Translations under genes and position numbers: made by a program
The notes under the pieces: generated by a model
The model's database searches: none
Told to the model about the DNA's origin: nothing
The model's input: the letters and a program-made list of their open reading frames with translations, nothing else
Assembly (NCBI RefSeq): GCF_011752995.1
Contig: NZ_VWWL01000017.1
Span: 123,246-187,245, forward strand
DNA: 64,000 nt
From: Burkholderia sp. Ax-1724
GTDB lineage: Bacteria; Pseudomonadota; Gammaproteobacteria; Burkholderiales; Burkholderiaceae
Reading direction: 5' to 3'
Shown here: one piece after another, positions 60,206 to 64,000 of the stretch
Numbering within the stretch: position 1 is the first letter of the stretch
Layout: every line of letters starts with the position of its first letter

Positions 60206-60936
60206 CTATCGATTCCGCCGCCGTCAAGGCCTTCGCTCCCACCGGCACGCTTCGCGCGTCCATCAATCTTGGCAATCCCATCCTCGCGAACCGCGATCCG
60301 CAGTCGGGCGAGCCGACTGGCGTATCGGTCGATCTCGCGCGTGCATTCGCACAACGCCTTGGCGTGTCGCTCGAACTCGTAGTGTTCGACGCAGCAGGCA
60401 AGTCGGTCGAGGCGGTCAGCGATGAGCGCGCGGATTTTGGTTTCTTCGCCGTCGATCCGAAGCGCGGCGAAACCATTGCGTTCACCGCGCCATACGTGCT
60501 GATCGAAGGCTTTTATCTCGTCCGCGACGAGTCGACGATCCGCACGAATGCTGAGGTCGATCAGCCGCACAACCGGGTGGCCGTGGGCAACGGCAGCGCG
60601 TACGACCTGTTTCTCTCGCGGGAACTCAAGGCAGCGCAGATCGTGCGCGCGCCCACCTCGCCGACGGTGGTTCAAACCTTCCTCGAGCAATCGCTCGAAG
60701 TGGCCGCCGGCGTCAAACAGCAGCTGGAAGCCGACGCCGCAAAAACCGGCGGACTGCGCCTGCTCGACGAACGCTTCATGGTCATCCGGCAGGCGATGGG
60801 TGTCGCAAAGAGCCGCGGGGAAACCGCAGCCGACGTGTTACTTGCGTTCGTCGAGGACATGAAGCGAAATGGCTTCGTCGCAGAGGCACTTGAACGCCAC
60901 CGCATTGTCGGCGCCTCTGTTGCACCACTCGAGTAA
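60202..60936 (+). CDS. Solute-binding domain protein (SBP family 3) without signal peptide
   Basis: A 244-residue periplasmic-binding-protein-fold protein of the amino acid (family 3) class: TGTLRASINLGNPILANRDP, SGEPTGVSVDLARAFAQRLG, FDAAGKSVEAVSDERADFGF, PKRGETIAFTAPYVLIEGFY. It has no signal peptide; the N-terminus MTIDSAAVKAFAPTG is hydrophilic, so the protein is expected to stay in the cytoplasm. Its ATG overlaps the GntR stop codon (ATGA), so the two are coupled. No permease or ATPase genes are beside it. It may act as a cytosolic ligand binder or sensor, or as an enzyme of the cyclohexadienyl dehydratase-like class; this is inference. Confidence 0.85.
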   Translation: MTIDSAAVKAFAPTGTLRASINLGNPILANRDPQSGEPTGVSVDLARAFAQRLGVSLELVVFDAAGKSVEAVSDERADFGFFAVDPKRGETIAFTAPYVLIEGFYLVRDESTIRTNAEVDQPHNRVAVGNGSAYDLFLSRELKAAQIVRAPTSPTVVQTFLEQSLEVAAGVKQQLEADAAKTGGLRLLDERFMVIRQAMGVAKSRGETAADVLLAFVEDMKRNGFVAEALERHRIVGASVAPLE

Positions 60937-61131
60937 ATCGCGGGGACGGAATGGGTACGGTCGGGCCGCCGGACGACCGTTTCAGGAAACGCTACTGCCA
61001 CGCGGATGCCCAAACATAGTCATGGTTGAGCGGTCGAATGTGGCGGTGCACTGCCAGTCGACGGCAGTCCAGGCTGGACCGTCCCACTATCGCCAGTTGG
61101 CGCGGGTAGCGTCGAGCGGCTTGGCGTCCGC

Positions 61132-61991
61132 TTATCGGGCCGGTATCGACGTGTCCTCTTGCGCGAGTCGGGTCAAGACGTCAGCCAGCGCGCGAATCTT
61201 GGTTTGCGCGACGCGTTGTGAAGGATAGACGATGAAATGGCCCAGGCCATTTTGCGCAACCTCGCTGAACGGCATGACGAGTGCCCTCGCCTCAAGGCGT
61301 TCCTTCGCCATCCGAGGGTCGCCAACTGCGACGCCATGCCCTTGTGCCTCGGCGGTAAGCATCAATTCGAGGGTATCAAAGACGAGTCCGTCATTGGCGT
61401 TGAACTCGCTCGCGCCAACATGATCGAGCCAGCATCGCCACTCCTTGGGGCGGTGTCCCGGATGGAGCAATTTGACCCGAGCAAGGTCAGCTACGGATGT
61501 CAGCAATGCGGCCAGTTCGACCGTACACATCGGCGTCAGTCGTTCTGAAACAACGGTATCGCGTCCATGCCCGCCCAATGTCCGGCTCTACGCACAACCA
61601 TGACGTCGACGTCGGGCGTGGTGAAATCCGGCGGATCGTCTGCCGATGTATGGATGCGCAATTCTGTCCGGGGCAGTGCGAAATTGATCACTGAAAGCCG
61701 CGGCAGCAACCAGCGAATCGCCAACGTGGACGGTAACCGCAGGGCGAGAGCAGACTCGGAATGGGCGGGAACGTCTGCGTGTCTAACCAGTTGTGTGAGC
61801 AGGTTCACGGCCACCGTCAGCAAGGCGTTTCCTTCTGCTGTCAGTGTCAGCCCTGACGCATGGCGCACGAAAAGGGCGCATCGATAATGAGCTTCCAGTT
61901 GCTGGACCTGTCGGCTCACTGCGCCCTGGGTTCGACACAGATGGTCAGCGGCCTTGCTAAGAAAGTGGCCGAGAATGTATGCAGGTATCAT
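61132..61991 (-). pseudogene. LysR-family regulator (GcvA-like), frameshifted
   Basis: Two overlapping minus-strand frames together encode a LysR protein. The first (from about 61991) has the helix-turn-helix region LSKAADHLCRTQGAVSRQVQ and RHASGLTLTAEGNALL, then part of the effector domain to MDAIPLFQND and a stop at 61536. The second resumes at SERLTPMCTVELAAL and runs to 61132 (DGLVFDTLELMLTAEAQGHG, FIVYPSQRVAQTKIRALADV). Adding one base in the T-run at 61548-61550 (minus strand) restores LFSERLTP, the family reading. The first ~15 residues of the helix-turn-helix are also not recognisable. It is therefore a decayed gene. Confidence 0.8.
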
Positions 61992-62180
61992 GCAAAACAC
62001 GCCCGGGTTTGACAATCGGCGATTTGAAAAGGGAGCTTTTGGCAAACAAATGTGACGGTGCTGTGGTGCGAGCTTCGGGTAAAGCTCAGGAAAGGACATC
62101 TTTTGCAAGGAGAAATTGGCTCGTGCGACGCCATCCGTGATGCTGAGATCCAGAGGCATACTCAAACTGGTTTAATCTTG

Positions 62181-62303
62181 ATGCATGATGCCTTGAGCGT
62201 TTCTCCCGTTCGCACGCCGATTGGGAGATTTCGCGGTGCCCTCACTCCATTGAGCGCTGAGGCGCTTGCTGCGACAGTGATCAAAGTGTTGATGAACCTA
62301 TAG
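62181..62303 (+). pseudogene. Thiolase N-terminal fragment
   Basis: Forty codons starting at ATG 62181: MHDALSVSPVRTPIGRFRGA and on to LTPLSAEALAATVIKVLM, then a stop. This is the N-terminus of an acetyl-CoA acetyltransferase (thiolase), which normally has VRTPIGRFGGAL followed by about 350 more residues with the catalytic cysteine. Everything after residue ~38 is missing and the sequence runs directly into an IS66 transposase remnant. It lies divergent from the broken LysR gene. It cannot be active. Confidence 0.7.
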
Positions 62304-62430
62304 GGCGGATTTGGCTCACGGGAGCATTGTTATCAGGCAACAAGATACCGCTCTCGGTGCAGCGAACGAGTGCTCGCCAATGACATTGCGCGTAGCCGAA
62401 AACCTTCGCGAGCCGCGTCAAACCTGCGGC
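62299..62430 (-). mobile_element. IS66-family transposase (TnpC) C-terminal remnant
   Basis: Read on the minus strand, this short frame gives AAGLTRLAKVFGYAQCHWRA then LVRCTESGILLPDNNAPVSQ and IRPI, resembling the C-terminal TnpC region where family members have an ALxRYxExGxLPIDNN motif followed by IRP. It covers only about 44 codons and lacks the rest of the transposase. Its end coincides with the end of the thiolase fragment. Recognition is by motif only. Confidence 0.5.
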
Positions 62431-62543
62431 GTCAGCTGCAGAAATCGCTAACGACAACGCTCAGCCAGCCATCGCCGAAGGTCGTGATGCTGGCAGGAGA
62501 CCGAAGTCGAAATCGGTACGTTTGACGCCGCCGGGCGTGCAGG

Positions 62544-63414
62544 TCAAGGCAAAAGCGGGATTTCCCGTAGCACGTTATCCATCGAGAGTGGCGCGCGGCC
62601 GACCAGACGTTCAAAATCTCCGGTTAGCGCGGTCATGAACCCGGCCCGCATTGCCTGCGAATAGGCTACACGGCGCGTTTCCAGCTCCGGGGGCAGTCCC
62701 TCGCGTTGCAACAGGTGGCGGTATTCCCCGTCAGTGATCGATTCGTATCGCACCTTCGAACCAATCACGGTACTGATCAGTGCGGCGAGGTCATCGAAGG
62801 CGAGCAACTGAGGACCACTGAGGCGGTAGGCGTGGTTGCCAGGCAGCATTGAGACTAGCGCACACGCCGCCGCTTCAGCGAGATCGGATCGGGCGATAAA
62901 TGGCAAGGCCGCGGCGCCTGACGCCATGCGGAATACGCCATCGCTCTTTGACGCTTCGGCAATGCGCATCGCCACGTTGTCAATGTACGGGCGCGTTGCG
63001 CAACATGGTCCACGCGCATCCCGACGCCATGATGTGGGCCTCGGTCAACCGATGCACGCGAGCGACGGCGCTGGGCGATGCCGGCGCCACATCGAAGAAG
63101 CTCGTGTAGACGATGCGCTTCACGCCCGCACGGCGTGCTGCATCCACGGCGGTTGCGTGGAGTCTGATCCGGTCTTCATCGTTGCCTTCCACCGAGATCA
63201 TCAGCAGCGTATCGACGCCGGAAAAGGCTTCCAGGAGCGATGCAGGATTACCGAAGTCGGCGTAACGTACCTCGTTGACGATATCAGTTGGCAGGTCGGC
63301 GGTTTCAGGGTGTCGGGTGCACGCAACGACCCCACGGTTGGGCTGCTTGAGTCGCGCCAGATTCGTGATGACTTCACGTCCCAGATGGCCGGTCGCACCG
63401 GTGATTCCAATCAT
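62544..63414 (-). pseudogene. NmrA/QOR2-type NAD(P)-binding oxidoreductase, single-base frameshift
   Basis: The first part (63414 to 62980) starts MIGITGATGHLGREVITNLA, an NAD(P)-binding GxTGxxG motif, and continues to HIMASGCAWTMLRNAPVH and a stop. Removing one G from the GGG run at 62989-62991 changes the end to RNAPYIDNVAMRI, the normal NmrA reading, and joins the second part (62975 to 62544: SGAAALPFIARSDLAEAAAC, PLSMDNVLREIPLLP). The joined protein would be about 289 residues, the normal length for NAD(P)H:quinone oxidoreductase type 2 (QorB-like) proteins. Its ATG overlaps the stop codon of the upstream MFS fragment. A sequencing error cannot be excluded. Confidence 0.85.
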
Positions 63415-63880
63415 TTTGCCTCCTGCGTGTTGGATGTCTGCCGCTCGCGAATGAACAACAGCAACAGGACCGATGCAACAAGCGACATTGCGCTCAGCGC
63501 GTACAGCCCCGAAACCTGAGTCCCGGTCCTGTCGGTGATGATGCCTATGGCGAACGGGCTAACGAAGCCGGCCAGGTTGCCCACTGAGTTGATGAAGGCG
63601 AACCCGACCACTGCAGCGGCTCCCGTCAGACGCCTCGCAACCACCGCCCAGAAAACCGGAATGGAACTGAGGATGCCGACTGAGACCAGCGTCATGCCGA
63701 CCAGACCCATTGCGGTATCGTGGATCCAGATTGCCGTGATCAAAAGCCCGATGGCTGAAAGCAGGCTACATAACACCAGATAGCGAGAACGGTCCTGAGC
63801 GCGATCCGACATCTTTGCGATGAACAGCATGCCCGCGACGGTAAACAGATAGGGTATCGACGACAGCATCCCCACTTGTT
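63411..63880 (-). pseudogene. MFS transporter, C-terminal half only, cut by an insertion sequence
   Basis: About 155 residues of an anion:cation-symporter-type MFS protein: QVGMLSSIPYLFTVAGMLFI, KMSDRAQDRSRYL, GFAFINSVGNLAGFVSPFAI and the final helix VASVLLLLFIRERQ. QVGMLSSIPY normally lies at the start of the C-terminal half, so about 250 N-terminal residues are missing. Upstream sequence changes at about 63,877-63,884 to insertion-sequence ends. It is related to the intact MFS at 53,901-55,226 (shared INSVGNL-GFV-PFAIG) and overlaps the NmrA gene start by four bases. It is inactive as it stands. Confidence 0.85.
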
Positions 63881-64000
63881 GATTTGCACGGAATCCTGAC
63901 CCACGATTTGCATTGAATTCTGACCCACCCGTTGGACCAGCTTTTCGTGTTATTCAGTGGGTATTTGGGTCTTCTTTCTCTCCTTCTTTGGCTGTGTCGT
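63877..64000. mobile_element. End of an IS21-like insertion sequence (continues outside window)
   Basis: The element appears to begin at TGTTGATTTGCA (63877). Two 24-base tandem repeats follow, gatttgcacggaatcctgac+ccac (63881-63904) and gatttgcattgaattctgac+ccac (63905-63928). Short repeated blocks at the termini are characteristic of IS21-family elements. The rest of the element lies beyond position 64,000. The family call rests on this pattern alone. Confidence 0.6.
63950..64000 (-). CDS. C-terminal end of a protein in the insertion sequence (probable IstB), partial
   Basis: On the minus strand the last 16 codons before TAA at 63952-63950 read TTQPKKERKKTQIPTE. This basic C-terminal tail, ending about 20 bases inside the terminal repeats, is where the istB (transposition helper ATPase) gene would end in an IS21-like element. 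Too little is present to confirm. Confidence 0.4.
   Translation of the reverse strand, partial: TTQPKKERKKTQIPTE

Larger units (their letters stand above)
49500..64000. mobile_element. Probable genomic island integrated at the 3' end of guaA (left end in window)
   Basis: Inferred from a P4-type tyrosine recombinase placed immediately after guaA, a codon-use switch in the last part of guaA, repeated motifs ahead of the recombinase, and a change downstream to metabolic, broken and insertion-sequence-derived genes. The 3' end of guaA is a known insertion site for islands in several bacteria. No second copy of the guaA end was seen before 64,000, so the right boundary is either outside the window or lost. 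The extent given is therefore only a guess. Confidence 0.45.

Noticed and set aside
51083..64000. A second copy of the guaA 3' end (right attachment site)
   Set aside because: I looked for the terminal guaA sequence (gattgagtgggagtaa and close variants) by eye and found none; the far end may lie outside the window.

Overview
This is a high-GC, gene-dense chromosomal segment of a beta-proteobacterium. The order dapC-dapD-dapE-prmB, smc-zipA-ligA, map-glnD, the rpsB-to-rnhB lipid and envelope run, an OmpC-type porin and anion:cation-symporter MFS genes point to Burkholderiaceae, most like Paraburkholderia/Burkholderia. That assignment is by recognition and was not searched.

Region 1 (1-49,560) is conserved housekeeping DNA. 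On the minus strand: dapC, dapD, an ArsC/Spx-like gene, dapE (meso-diaminopimelate/lysine branch) and prmB. On the plus strand: a DMT exporter, smc, zipA, ligA and def. On the minus strand again: map, glnD and rluB; rluB carries an arginine-rich extension made of six 120-bp repeats. Then comes a long plus-strand run for translation and envelope building: rpsB, tsf, pyrH, frr, uppS, cdsA, dxr, rseP, bamA, skp, lpxD, fabZ, lpxA, lpxB, rnhB. It is followed by a SpoU methyltransferase, the divergent pair ppsR/ppsA (PEP synthase and its regulator), nfeD-qmcA (membrane microdomain proteins), smpB divergent from ratA-rnfH, a second DMT transporter, and guaB - small membrane protein - guaA (GMP synthesis).

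Region 2 (about 49,560-64,000) looks like an accessory island entered at the 3' end of guaA. It opens with a P4-type tyrosine recombinase preceded by repeated TGACGGTATC motifs, and the last ~20 codons of guaA have codon use unlike the rest of the gene. After a gene-free AT-rich stretch comes a catabolic-looking block: a truncated NitT/TauT-type solute-binding protein, a porin, an MFS carboxylate-type transporter and a Tat-exported beta-propeller lactonase on the minus strand, divergent from an AcnA-type aconitase, a GntR regulator with an in-frame stop, and a solute-binding protein without a signal peptide.

The last 3 kb is a gene graveyard: a frameshifted LysR regulator, a 40-codon thiolase stub abutting an IS66 transposase remnant, an NmrA-type oxidoreductase with a one-base insertion, and an MFS transporter cut by the end of an IS21-like element that runs off the window. 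No tRNA, rRNA or CRISPR array was seen. The most likely place for undescribed biology is the lactonase/aconitase/porin/MFS block, whose substrate cannot be read from sequence alone.
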